Shown piece after piece: positions 49,478-58,038 of a DNA stretch of 64,000 bases (the stretch's first letter is position 1; each line of letters starts with the position of its first letter). The position numbers were made by a program, and so were the translations under genes. The DNA comes from Alkalicoccobacillus gibsonii (GTDB lineage: Bacteria > Bacillota > Bacilli > Bacillales > Bacillaceae_D). The DNA is taken from assembly GCF_016798245.1 (NCBI RefSeq), contig NZ_JAEUZA010000002.1, forward strand, positions 496,001-560,000, in the 5' to 3' direction. A model generated the notes under the pieces. It did not search any database. It saw only the letters and a program-made list of their open reading frames with translations, and was not told the DNA's origin.

Positions 49478-49594
49478 TTGAAACTAAAAGCATGGTTTAA
49501 ATGTAGATTTCAAAAGAAGCACAAATACAGTTATTACACCGATGAGTGTATTATATGTGGGAAAAAACGAAGAGGTAGTGAAGTTCCTGATTGA
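49478..49594 (+). CDS. 38-aa basic small protein with CxxC
   Basis: TTG-initiated frame preceded by AGAGGGTG at good spacing. The product is Lys/Arg/Tyr-rich with DECIICGKKRRG, a single CxxC knuckle, plus an earlier Cys9. Seen outside any other gene and followed by a terminator. No function is recognised; it could be a small regulatory or phage-like protein. Confidence 0.5.
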   Translation: MKLKAWFKCRFQKKHKYSYYTDECIICGKKRRGSEVPD

Positions 49595-49652
49595 TAAATG
49601 TTTAAATCCTTAAAATTATTTAATAGAAACGATAAAACATAACTTTTTGTAA

Positions 49653-49694
49653 GATAAAAGCCCCATAGCAGAAGCTAAAGGGCTTTTATCTATT
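49653..49694. terminator. Bidirectional terminator between small ORF and LCP gene
   Basis: 11-bp stem GATAAAAGCCC / GGGCTTTTATC, loop of 16 bases, T-rich on the plus side and A-rich on the other, located at the 3' ends of two convergent genes. Confidence 0.75.
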
Positions 49695-49697
49695 ATT

Positions 49698-50600
49698 TTA
49701 ATCCAACTCCAAGTGTTCACGCAATTCGCTACTAATATCAGCAATAGTTTCATCACTTAAAACTACGTAGGAAACTCCATCAATCATTGGAGTTGTGTAA
49801 TCAAATTCTAGTTGATCCACAGTACCTATTGCATCGCGGTAATTATTTTGAAGTGTCCACATATCATCGAGTGACATATCAGTTTTAACAGAACCACCTA
49901 CCACATCGAGCATTTCGTTAGCTTTTGTTATTGAGCTAAACTGTGCAGCTTCTTTAATGACAGCTTCGACGATCTCTCTTTGTCGTGATGTTCTTCCAAA
50001 ATCTCCACGGGGATCCTCGTATCTCATCCTTGTATAAATTAGTGCTTCCTCACCATTTAAGAACTGTGTACCTTCTGGGAAATCATAGCCTCTACTATTA
50101 AATGCAAAATCATTATTAACGGTTACGCCACCAAGTGCATCTATTAGCTCTTTAAATCCTTCCATATTAATGGTTACATAGTGATCAATACTCACATTAA
50201 ATAAATTTTCAACAGAGTCCATTGCCATTGCTGGTCCACCATATGCATAGGCATGGTTAATTTTTTCAACAGTTCCCTTACCAATAATTTCAGTGCGAGT
50301 ATCGCGTGGGATACTTAGCATTTTCATTGAATGCTGTGAGGGGTTTACAGTAACTAGTATCATAGTATCAGATCGACCAGACAGATCGTCTCCTCTTGCA
50401 TCAATACCTGCAATAAGGAATGAAACAGGCTCAGAATCATTAATATTAACTTCACGTGATTGTAATTGACGGTCACCAATGGGCTCATGAATGGCATTTG
50501 CTGTGTCACGTATAGAATCATAAACATAATACGCAAAACCAACACCTACCAAAAATATTAAACCTACGATAATAAAAGCGATCTTAAAACCCTTTTTCAT
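49698..50600 (-). CDS. LytR-CpsA-Psr (LCP) family wall-polymer ligase
   Basis: 300-aa membrane-anchored protein: N-terminal helix (about residues 6-27), then the LCP domain with FLIAGIDARGDDLSGRSDTM, MKMLSIPRDTRTEI, KINHAYAYGGP and GRTSRQREIV. LCP enzymes transfer lipid-linked teichoic acids or capsule to peptidoglycan. Divergent from the polysaccharide operon, so it is a good candidate to attach that polymer to the wall. Confidence 0.92.
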   Translation of the reverse strand: MKKGFKIAFIIVGLIFLVGVGFAYYVYDSIRDTANAIHEPIGDRQLQSREVNINDSEPVSFLIAGIDARGDDLSGRSDTMILVTVNPSQHSMKMLSIPRDTRTEIIGKGTVEKINHAYAYGGPAMAMDSVENLFNVSIDHYVTINMEGFKELIDALGGVTVNNDFAFNSRGYDFPEGTQFLNGEEALIYTRMRYEDPRGDFGRTSRQREIVEAVIKEAAQFSSITKANEMLDVVGGSVKTDMSLDDMWTLQNNYRDAIGTVDQLEFDYTTPMIDGVSYVVLSDETIADISSELREHLELD

Positions 50601-50672
50601 TTAATCAAACGCCCTTCTCAATTTGATTATAGGAAATTTCACCTATAATTTACCTATGCTTAATCAGTATAA

Positions 50673-50691
50673 TTAAACTTTTAAAGTTTAA
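50673..50691. promoter_or_regulatory. Perfect palindrome in the LCP-polysaccharide divergent region
   Basis: TTAAACTTT-T-AAAGTTTAA, 9-bp perfect half-sites around one base, midway between divergent genes. AT-only composition with a central C/G pair in each arm makes chance possible; an operator is an inference. Confidence 0.4.
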
Positions 50692-50727
50692 CAAGTGAAA
50701 AATTAGTCGATATGTCAGATGAAACTA

Positions 50728-50736
50728 TGATATAAT
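50728..50736 (+). promoter_or_regulatory. Extended -10 promoter of the polysaccharide operon
   Basis: TGATATAAT (TG-n-TATAAT) 50 bases before the first gene; no good -35 hexamer at 17 bp, which suits an extended -10 or an activated promoter. Confidence 0.6.
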
Positions 50737-50785
50737 CCAGTTTAGTCATAAAAAAGTTACTAAATTTAGGGGGTCTTCAAAACGA

Positions 50786-51493
50786 ATGGAAGAAACGATT
50801 AGTCTAAAAGACATGCTTAAGACGCTTAAAAGGCGATTTAAGCTACTTATCATTTTACCAATTATTGCAATGGCATTAGCTGCTATAGTAAGCTTCTTTT
50901 TTTTAACACCAGTATATGAAAGTAGTACTCAATTACTAATTACACAAAATAATACAAATTTAGAACAAGGTTTTACCCAAAATGAAATCAGGACAAATAT
51001 AGAACTTATCAATACATATAATGAAATAATTAAAAATGCTAGAATCTTGGAACCAGTAATTGAAACCACTGGCTTAGATTTAAGTATTGTTGAGCTAGAT
51101 AATATGATTACTGTAAGTACTGCTAACGACTCTCAAGTTATTAATATTACGGTAGAAGATGTATCTCCAGATAATTCTGCATTGTTAGCAAACACTTTAG
51201 CAGAGATTTTTGAAGCAGAAATTCCAGAGATTATGAATGTTGATAATGTTAATATTCTCTCGCCAGCAACTGTAGGGGATGATATCAAACCAATAAGCCC
51301 AAACCCTTTAGCGAATATCCTAATATCAGCTGTAGTGGGTCTTGTTTTTGGTATTGGCTTAGCATTTTTACTAGAGTTTCTTGATACAACTATTAAGACA
51401 GAGAAGGACTTAGAAGATGCTCTTGACTTACCTGTCTTAGGAGCAATATCTAATATGGACAGTTTTAATGATGATACAAAGAAATCTACATAG
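50786..51493 (+). CDS. Polysaccharide chain-length regulator / kinase modulator (Wzz, CapA/YwqC-type)
   Basis: 235-aa protein with two membrane helices (about residues 19-39 and 171-192) bracketing an extracytoplasmic domain, and a cytoplasmic C-terminal tail that activates the partner tyrosine kinase. PVYESSTQLLI after helix 1 and LEFLDTTIKTEKDLEDAL after helix 2 are typical. First gene of the operon; kinase and phosphatase genes follow. Confidence 0.9.
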   Translation: MEETISLKDMLKTLKRRFKLLIILPIIAMALAAIVSFFFLTPVYESSTQLLITQNNTNLEQGFTQNEIRTNIELINTYNEIIKNARILEPVIETTGLDLSIVELDNMITVSTANDSQVINITVEDVSPDNSALLANTLAEIFEAEIPEIMNVDNVNILSPATVGDDIKPISPNPLANILISAVVGLVFGIGLAFLLEFLDTTIKTEKDLEDALDLPVLGAISNMDSFNDDTKKST

Positions 51494-51507
51494 GGGTTGG
51501 TAAAAAT

Positions 51508-52218
51508 ATGGCAACTAGATCTCGACATAAAAAACAAAATAAAACAGGTTCTAGAAATAAAACACAACGAAATTTAATTACTGATTCTCAAAGAAATTCG
51601 CCAATAACAGAACAATATCGAACAATTCGAACAAACATTGAATATTCATCTATAGATAAAAAAATTAGAAGCTTAGTTGTAACTTCAGCAGGTCCAGGTG
51701 AAGGTAAATCTACCACTGTAGCAAATCTAGCAATAGTAATGGCTCAAAATGGTAATAGGGTTCTTATTGTAGATGCAGACATGCGTAGACCCACTGCCCA
51801 TTACACTTTTGCTTTACCAAATACAAGAGGACTAACTAACGTACTCACGAAACAATCTAAACTTGAGGATACATTTCAAGAAACCTCAATAAGTAACCTT
51901 TCAGTGCTTACGTGCGGACCAATTCCTCCAAATCCAGCAGAGTTATTAGATTCGAAAATGATGGAAATTGTGATTAAAGAAGCTTTTGAATTTTTCGACA
52001 TAGTATTCTTCGATGCGCCACCAGTCATGGCTGTTACAGATGCTCAATTATTATCAAATAAAACGGATGGGACTTTACTAGTTGCTTCGAGCGGTAAAAC
52101 TGATAGAGAAGAATTAATTAAAACTAAAGATCTTCTGATTAAAACTAAAGCAAATTTACTTGGAGTAATATTAAACAATAAACCTACGGATGAAAAAAGT
52201 TATTATTACTATTCTTAG
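51508..52218 (+). CDS. Bacterial tyrosine kinase (CapB/YwqD/EpsB-type)
   Basis: 236-aa BY-kinase controlling polysaccharide polymerisation/export. Walker A SAGPGEGKSTTVANL, Walker A' VLIVDADMRRPT, Walker B FDIVFFDAPP; C-terminal autophosphorylation cluster YYYYS. The basic N-terminal extension of about 25 residues is Lys/Arg/Asn-rich. It needs the membrane modulator encoded just upstream. Confidence 0.92.
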   Translation: MATRSRHKKQNKTGSRNKTQRNLITDSQRNSPITEQYRTIRTNIEYSSIDKKIRSLVVTSAGPGEGKSTTVANLAIVMAQNGNRVLIVDADMRRPTAHYTFALPNTRGLTNVLTKQSKLEDTFQETSISNLSVLTCGPIPPNPAELLDSKMMEIVIKEAFEFFDIVFFDAPPVMAVTDAQLLSNKTDGTLLVASSGKTDREELIKTKDLLIKTKANLLGVILNNKPTDEKSYYYYS

Positions 52219-52242
52219 GAAAATATTAAAGGAGAGTTTCGT

Positions 52243-53016
52243 TTGATAGATTGCCACTGCCACATCCTTCCGAATTTAGATGATGGTTCTGATTCAGTTG
52301 AGCAGAGTGTGAAAATGGCAGAAGTTGCTGTTGAAGAAGGAATTACTACAATTATTGTAACTCCACATCATGCTCATCCCTATTTTGAAACTACTACTGA
52401 AGATATGACTAGAAGTCTGAATGTTTTACAAGAGAAGCTAGAATTATATAATATTCCACTAGAGTTGCTACCTGGGCAAGAAATTAGATTATTTGGAGAT
52501 TTGATCGAACACTTAGCTTTAGGGAAATCTGTTCCACTTACTGGAGATGGACGATATGTGTTAATAGAATTCCCAACCACTTCTATTCCAAGTTATAGTG
52601 AAAGAATTTTTTATGAATTGGCAGTAGGAGGGTATACTCCTATAATAGCTCACCCGGAGCGAAATAAGATATTTATAGACAACCCGCATAAATTATTTGA
52701 ATTTGTTAAAAATGGGGCACTCACACAAATAACCTCGTCAAGTTTAACTGGTCATTTCGGTAAAAAAATACAGTCATTCACCCTGCAGATTATTGAATCT
52801 AACTTGGCTCATATACTTGCATCAGATGCCCACAATCTAAAAGCTCGCACCTTCAGAATGCGTGAAAGCTTTGATCTACTAAAAGAACACTTTGGTACAG
52901 AACTATGTAATCAATTTAATGAAAATGCTAAACAAGTTTTGAAAAATGAATTTATCTCGGTAAACCCTCCAGAGTTTATTAAGAAGAAAAAGAAACTTTT
53001 TAGTTTTTTTAAATAA
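52243..53016 (+). CDS. PHP-type protein-tyrosine phosphatase (CpsB/CapC/YwqE)
   Basis: 257-aa metal-dependent phosphatase that dephosphorylates the cognate BY-kinase. PHP motifs IDCHCHILPNLDDGS, TIIVTPHHAHPYF, PIIAHPERN and LASDAHNL are all present. TTG start with AAAGGAGAG upstream. Together with the two preceding genes it forms the standard phospho-regulatory module. Confidence 0.93.
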   Translation: MIDCHCHILPNLDDGSDSVEQSVKMAEVAVEEGITTIIVTPHHAHPYFETTTEDMTRSLNVLQEKLELYNIPLELLPGQEIRLFGDLIEHLALGKSVPLTGDGRYVLIEFPTTSIPSYSERIFYELAVGGYTPIIAHPERNKIFIDNPHKLFEFVKNGALTQITSSSLTGHFGKKIQSFTLQIIESNLAHILASDAHNLKARTFRMRESFDLLKEHFGTELCNQFNENAKQVLKNEFISVNPPEFIKKKKKLFSFFK

Positions 53017-53058
53017 AGATAAGTTTTGATATCTATAAAGAAGATAGGAGGTTTACAC

Positions 53059-53727
53059 GTGAATTTCATTGACGAAAAGTCAAATGAACAAAAGAAAATT
53101 ACAGTATCAACTCCATATGGTTACGGCGTTTTTAAACGGTTATTAGATATTATATTATCCTCTTTAGGATTACTAATTTTATTACCTGTGTTAATTATGG
53201 TTTCTATTATGATTAAGGTAGAGGATAGAAGAGGAACTGTTTTTTTTGTTCAAACAAGGGTTGGTAAAAACGGGAAGCATTTTAAAATGTATAAATTTAG
53301 ATCAATGGTTAGTAATGCAGAAGATTTATTAGAAGATCTCCTTGAAAAAAATGAAGTTAGTGGTGCGATGTTTAAAATGAAAAGCGACCCTAGGATAACT
53401 TCAATCGGAAAATTTATAAGAAAAACAAGTATTGATGAATTACCTCAACTTATTAACGTGTTAAAGGGCGACATGAGCTTAGTTGGACCTAGACCACCTT
53501 TACCAAGAGAAGTAAATGATTATACTGCTTACCAAAAGCAAAGATTAGAGGTTATTCCAGGTTGTACCGGTGTATGGCAAGCCGGTCAAAGAAACGCTAT
53601 CGGATTTGAAGAAATGGTAGAATTAGATCTATTTTATATTGAAAACAGACGGATTTCATATGATCTATATCTAATCATTAAGACAGTATTTAAGATGGCA
53701 TACCCTCCTAAAAACTCAGCTCATTAA
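53059..53727 (+). CDS. Polyprenyl-phosphate sugar-1-phosphate transferase
   Basis: 222-aa initiating sugar transferase that loads the first sugar-phosphate onto undecaprenyl phosphate. N-terminal helix FKRLLDIILSSLGLLILLP (about 23-43), then the catalytic domain with YKFRSMVSNAEDL, TSIDELPQLINVL and GPRPPLPREV. GTG 53059 follows AGGAGG; the frame is open from 53026 but without a ribosome site. The first sugar is not deducible. Confidence 0.92.
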   Translation: MNFIDEKSNEQKKITVSTPYGYGVFKRLLDIILSSLGLLILLPVLIMVSIMIKVEDRRGTVFFVQTRVGKNGKHFKMYKFRSMVSNAEDLLEDLLEKNEVSGAMFKMKSDPRITSIGKFIRKTSIDELPQLINVLKGDMSLVGPRPPLPREVNDYTAYQKQRLEVIPGCTGVWQAGQRNAIGFEEMVELDLFYIENRRISYDLYLIIKTVFKMAYPPKNSAH

Positions 53728-53758
53728 TCTTATAAATTTATTAACAGGGGTTGGGAAA

Positions 53759-55024
53759 TTGTTTAAGGATAGTTTCTATATGTTTTTAAGTCTTACATTA
53801 AAAGCAATGTCCAGTATTGTTTTTTTTATTATACTTGCAAGAGTCGTTAATGTTGAAACTTTTGGTAATTTTATGTTTTATTACTCCGTTGCAACTATAG
53901 TCGTTCTGTTAATTGACTACGGTTATAGTATAACTCTTATAAAAGATTTGACAAAGAACCCAACAAAAACAGCTGAAATAATTAACATATCCTTCATATC
54001 AAAAGTAGTCTTATCGTCAATTATATTGATTTTTTCGGTATTTATATCTTCGGGGAATTATCTATTTACAGTAATTATTTTGGCTTTGACATTTGATTCG
54101 TTTAATCAATTTTTTTGTTTTGGATACAGGGCTATTGACAAATTTAAATTAGAAACAAAAGTAAGTACAATATCTACTGCTATACACGTTATAACTATCA
54201 TTCCAATTACATTAATATCTAAGGACATTCAGGTAATAACTTTGACATTTCTTTTTACAAAATGTTTAGGTCTAATTTACTCACACTATATTTTTAGAAA
54301 AGAATATAACTTCAATAAGTTTAGACTAGTTAAGAAAAAGATCCTTCTAGGAACTTTAAGTACTAATTTCCCTTATATGATACATATTTTGATTGGCACA
54401 TTGTATATGCAAGTAGATACAATACTAATTAAAAGTTTTTTAGGAGATGAGAATGTTGGGTTATATCAAGGACCAGCTAGAATATTAGCAGGAGGTATAA
54501 TTCTTGTTAATGTATTTAATAGTGTCTTTCTACCAAGGTTTTCATCTGTAAAGGGTAACAAGAGTAAATTAATTAGTTTATCTAAAAAAATGCGACTTTA
54601 CACGTTATCTTGTGGTTTTTTGATTAGCTCAATATTATATTTATTTTCATACAATATCATTACATTACTTTTTGGAATTGAATATGCCGCCTCTTCTAAC
54701 GTTTTAAAAATAATGGCCGTTGTGCTAATGATAAGATTTTTTAGTTCACAATATGGCACAATACTAACTATTTCAAATAGACAAAAACTAAGAGCTGGAG
54801 CAGTTAGCGTAGCATTGGTAATCAACGCATTATCCAATATTATTTTAATTCCGCATTATGGTCTCGAAGGTGCTGCTATTTCACTATTAATAACTGTTTT
54901 ATTTATTTTATTTATATATATGCTGCTAACATATTTTGAGTTGAAAAAATTATTGCTCGATAGATCGACCGTTATGATCTTAGTTTCATTTTTGACCTTA
55001 ATTATACTTGAAAGGATGATTTGA
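53759..55024 (+). CDS. Polysaccharide flippase (Wzx-like)
   Basis: 421-aa integral membrane protein, about 12-14 helices, of the MOP/RfbX superfamily, expected to flip lipid-linked repeat units to the outer face. N-terminal SLTLKAMSSIVFFIILARV and VETFGNFMFYYSVATIV are typical. TTG start after AGGGGTTGGG. The last base overlaps the ATG of the next gene. Confidence 0.88.
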   Translation: MFKDSFYMFLSLTLKAMSSIVFFIILARVVNVETFGNFMFYYSVATIVVLLIDYGYSITLIKDLTKNPTKTAEIINISFISKVVLSSIILIFSVFISSGNYLFTVIILALTFDSFNQFFCFGYRAIDKFKLETKVSTISTAIHVITIIPITLISKDIQVITLTFLFTKCLGLIYSHYIFRKEYNFNKFRLVKKKILLGTLSTNFPYMIHILIGTLYMQVDTILIKSFLGDENVGLYQGPARILAGGIILVNVFNSVFLPRFSSVKGNKSKLISLSKKMRLYTLSCGFLISSILYLFSYNIITLLFGIEYAASSNVLKIMAVVLMIRFFSSQYGTILTISNRQKLRAGAVSVALVINALSNIILIPHYGLEGAAISLLITVLFILFIYMLLTYFELKKLLLDRSTVMILVSFLTLIILERMI

Positions 55025-55851
55025 TGACAACGACTACTATTCTATTATTGGCTGGTAAAGGAACAAGACTTTTACCATATACTTTTGAGAAACCAAAATG
55101 TCAAGTTAGTATTGGCGAGACTACACTGGTAGACTATCAACTTGAAAAACTAAATAATTCGAATCTTCTAGAGAATCTACTTATAATAACTGGTTATAAA
55201 TCAGAGAAACTAGATTATATTAATGGGAAAAAGATTCATAATGAACTATATGAAACAACTAACTTAGTATATTCTCTATATAAGGCAAGAAATGAATTAT
55301 TAGAAACAGAAAGCGTGATAATTAGTTATGGTGATATTATTTATGATGATTCAGTCTTAAATAGATTGAATGAAGTAGAATCAGAAATAACAATTGTTGC
55401 AGATAGAAACTGGAGAGACTATTGGTCTAGTAGATTAGATAATCCACTTGAAGATGCTAAGGTGTTTAAAACTTCAAATGAAGGATCAATAATTGATATT
55501 GGAGGAGTACCAAACAAGTATTCTGATGCAGAGGCACAATACATAGGTCTTTCAAAGTTTCAAGGTAAAGGCGTTAAAAAATTAGTTGAAGCATTGGATT
55601 TTATTTTTTCTAAAGATGAAAAAATAAAATCAACTTTAAATAAAGAAAGTAATCAATTCGTTATGCATGATCTATTTAATTTGTTAGTAAACAATGGCGA
55701 GAGATTAATTCCTCTTTTTATTGAAGGCGATTTTATTGAAATTGATACTTCGAAGGATTATGAAGAGTTTTTAAAAGTATATGACTCAAGTAAAAGCGTT
55801 AGAGAGATGAGAATTGAAATAGAAGCAAATAATTTAACAAGGATTAAATAA
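55024..55851 (+). CDS. Sugar- or alcohol-phosphate nucleotidyltransferase (LicC-like)
   Basis: 275-aa nucleotidyltransferase: LLLAGKGTRLLPYTFEKPK with the catalytic Lys region, ETTNLVYSLYKARNEL and SYGDIIYDDSVLNRL, closest in character to phosphocholine cytidylyltransferase-type (LicC) proteins. Product may be an activated phospho-alcohol or sugar used to decorate the polymer, which suits the CDP-glycerol-type transferase downstream. ATG 55024 lies 8 bases after AAAGG. Confidence 0.75.
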   Translation: MTTTTILLLAGKGTRLLPYTFEKPKCQVSIGETTLVDYQLEKLNNSNLLENLLIITGYKSEKLDYINGKKIHNELYETTNLVYSLYKARNELLETESVIISYGDIIYDDSVLNRLNEVESEITIVADRNWRDYWSSRLDNPLEDAKVFKTSNEGSIIDIGGVPNKYSDAEAQYIGLSKFQGKGVKKLVEALDFIFSKDEKIKSTLNKESNQFVMHDLFNLLVNNGERLIPLFIEGDFIEIDTSKDYEEFLKVYDSSKSVREMRIEIEANNLTRIK

Positions 55852-55852
55852 T

Positions 55853-56740
55853 ATGAAAAGACCTAATGTATTTATTATTGTTCTTAACTGGAATGACTAT
55901 GAATCAACAGTAAAATGTGTTGAAAGTTTGGAAAAGCAAACCTACGATAACTTTAGAATAGTTATTTTAGATAATAATTCTCAGGATAAATCAGGTGAAC
56001 TATTAAGAGAAAGATTCTCAAATCATAAAATTATCTTAAATGAAAAGAATCTTGGATACACCGGTGGAAATAACATTGGCATTAATTATGCTCAAAAGTG
56101 TAATGCAGATTATATATATATTGTTAATAACGATACAATTCATGAACAGCGTTCACTTTTAGATAACTTTGTTGATGTAATGGAAAATGATAAGAAAATC
56201 GGAATTATAGGGCCTAAAATTGTCGATAAAACTTATGGTAATATTCAATCAATATATGATGGTTCAAGATGGTGGGATAAAATAGAGCATGAAATTGGAC
56301 TTAATAGGGACAATTCAACTTTTACTCCAGTTTTAAGAATCTTAGGGTGTTCAATGCTCTTTAGAACAGAATTAGTTGAAAAAATCGGGGATTTAGATGA
56401 AGGTTTCTTTATGTATTCTGATGAAGATGATTTTTGCTTAAGAGCAAATTTAAATGGTTACTCAGTTATATATAACCAAAAATTTGAAGTGAAAAGAAAT
56501 ACTGATTCAGATAAAAAAACCTACAATAAAAGAAAAACATATTATTGTACTAGAAATAAGATACTTATGTTAAATAAAAATTTTAACGGGAAATTTTTGT
56601 GGGAAATGCATATTGCTAATTTATATGGAGAATTAAAGAATATTTTAAAAATACCATCATCTGATTTTAAATTGTCCCGAATCAAGGGACTTAAAGATGG
56701 ATATTTGAATAAAAGTGGTAGAAATAAAAATATTCAATAA
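55853..56740 (+). CDS. Family 2 glycosyltransferase (rhamnosyltransferase-like)
   Basis: 295-aa GT2, GT-A fold: FIIVLNWNDYESTVKCVESL, VILDNNSQDKSGE, LNEKNLGYTGGNNIGIN and DXD-like IVNNDT; acceptor region DEGFFMYSDEDDFCLR. The NLGYxGGNN form is common among dTDP-rhamnose transferases, and rml genes end the locus, so rhamnosyl transfer is plausible but unproven. Confidence 0.87.
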   Translation: MKRPNVFIIVLNWNDYESTVKCVESLEKQTYDNFRIVILDNNSQDKSGELLRERFSNHKIILNEKNLGYTGGNNIGINYAQKCNADYIYIVNNDTIHEQRSLLDNFVDVMENDKKIGIIGPKIVDKTYGNIQSIYDGSRWWDKIEHEIGLNRDNSTFTPVLRILGCSMLFRTELVEKIGDLDEGFFMYSDEDDFCLRANLNGYSVIYNQKFEVKRNTDSDKKTYNKRKTYYCTRNKILMLNKNFNGKFLWEMHIANLYGELKNILKIPSSDFKLSRIKGLKDGYLNKSGRNKNIQ

Positions 56741-56754
56741 AAGGTGCTTATGTA

Positions 56755-58038
56755 ATGAATATTTTATGGAAAGCTTTACTATACTTGTTACCTTTTCACT
56801 ATCTGGTTTTTACTGTTCTACTTGGTAATATTCCTTTTTCAGGTTATTGGAAAGAACTAATATTAATAATATTATATGTGTTTATATTGTTGAGTTTTTT
56901 TAAGAGTAATAACTACAGAATTAGCAAATCTTCGCTTGTTCTTTTCCTATTTATATTAATTAATTTAACATATGTGATAATCGCAGATAATCCAAGTTAT
57001 GCACTATATCATATGAGATTGTATGTAGAACCTATGATTGCGTATTACATTTATAAAAATATTAATATCAAAATTAGTGAATTAGTACCTTTGATAAAAG
57101 GTTTGTTCATAATTAGTGTAATAATATCTTTATATGGAATTTTACAAGCAGTTATTTTGAAATCAGACTTCTTAGTTAGAATTGGATATCCTTCTGAAGA
57201 TGGTAGATTGAGTCATGTATTTTTCTTGAACGCAATAGACAATTTTCAAAGAGTAACCGCAACATTTGTATACCCAAATACTTTTGCTTACTACATTGCT
57301 TTAATATTAATTGTTTCATTTGCATATAGAAAAAAATTGTTCAAAAATACTTTAATCTATCAACTAGGAACGGCAATTTCCCTGATTGCTTTATTATTAA
57401 CTTTTTCTAGAAGCACGTGGGTCTCACTTGTTTCTGTTATAGGGATATATGTAATAGTGAATCTAATCTATAACAAAAAGATTAAAATTAAAAAGATGCC
57501 TTTTTTATTTTCTGTATTTTCAATAGCTCTTGTAACTTTAATTTTTGATATATTTAAAGACTACGGTATCTTTAAAATTATCTCAACTTATGTAATACGG
57601 ACAGTTACATTAGAAGATACATCAGCTGTAGGGCATCTAGATTCTATGGAAGCTTCTAAAGAATTAGCTTATGAGAATATGAGTGGATTAGGGTTAGGTA
57701 ACAATGGACCAAAAGCACTTCAAAACTTTAATTATCCTAATTTAACAGAGTCAAGTTACTATCTGTTGTGGTTCGAATTAGGTTTACTTGGAATGTTGGT
57801 GTATATTGGTTTTATTGCTGTAATAATGTACTCAGCAATAAAGGGGTTAATAACCAAACATCAAAACTATTTTAAATTTAACTACTTTATTGTAATTCTA
57901 CTAATAGTATTTACTTTAGTGAATTTTATATTTTTGCCTTATATTCAGGACGTGGAAATCCTAATCTTTCTCTTTGCATTAATTGGTATTTTTGCGAATG
58001 AGTTTAAAGAAAATAAAAATAATAAAGGAATTAGCTAA
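56755..58038 (+). CDS. O-antigen polymerase/ligase-like membrane protein (Wzy)
   Basis: 427-aa protein with about 12 membrane helices and the Wzy_C-type central region TFVYPNTFAYYIALIL and LLTFSRSTWVSLVSV. Expected to polymerise flipped repeat units outside the membrane. AAAGGTGC precedes the ATG. Very AT-rich coding sequence. Confidence 0.85.
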   Translation: MNILWKALLYLLPFHYLVFTVLLGNIPFSGYWKELILIILYVFILLSFFKSNNYRISKSSLVLFLFILINLTYVIIADNPSYALYHMRLYVEPMIAYYIYKNINIKISELVPLIKGLFIISVIISLYGILQAVILKSDFLVRIGYPSEDGRLSHVFFLNAIDNFQRVTATFVYPNTFAYYIALILIVSFAYRKKLFKNTLIYQLGTAISLIALLLTFSRSTWVSLVSVIGIYVIVNLIYNKKIKIKKMPFLFSVFSIALVTLIFDIFKDYGIFKIISTYVIRTVTLEDTSAVGHLDSMEASKELAYENMSGLGLGNNGPKALQNFNYPNLTESSYYLLWFELGLLGMLVYIGFIAVIMYSAIKGLITKHQNYFKFNYFIVILLIVFTLVNFIFLPYIQDVEILIFLFALIGIFANEFKENKNNKGIS

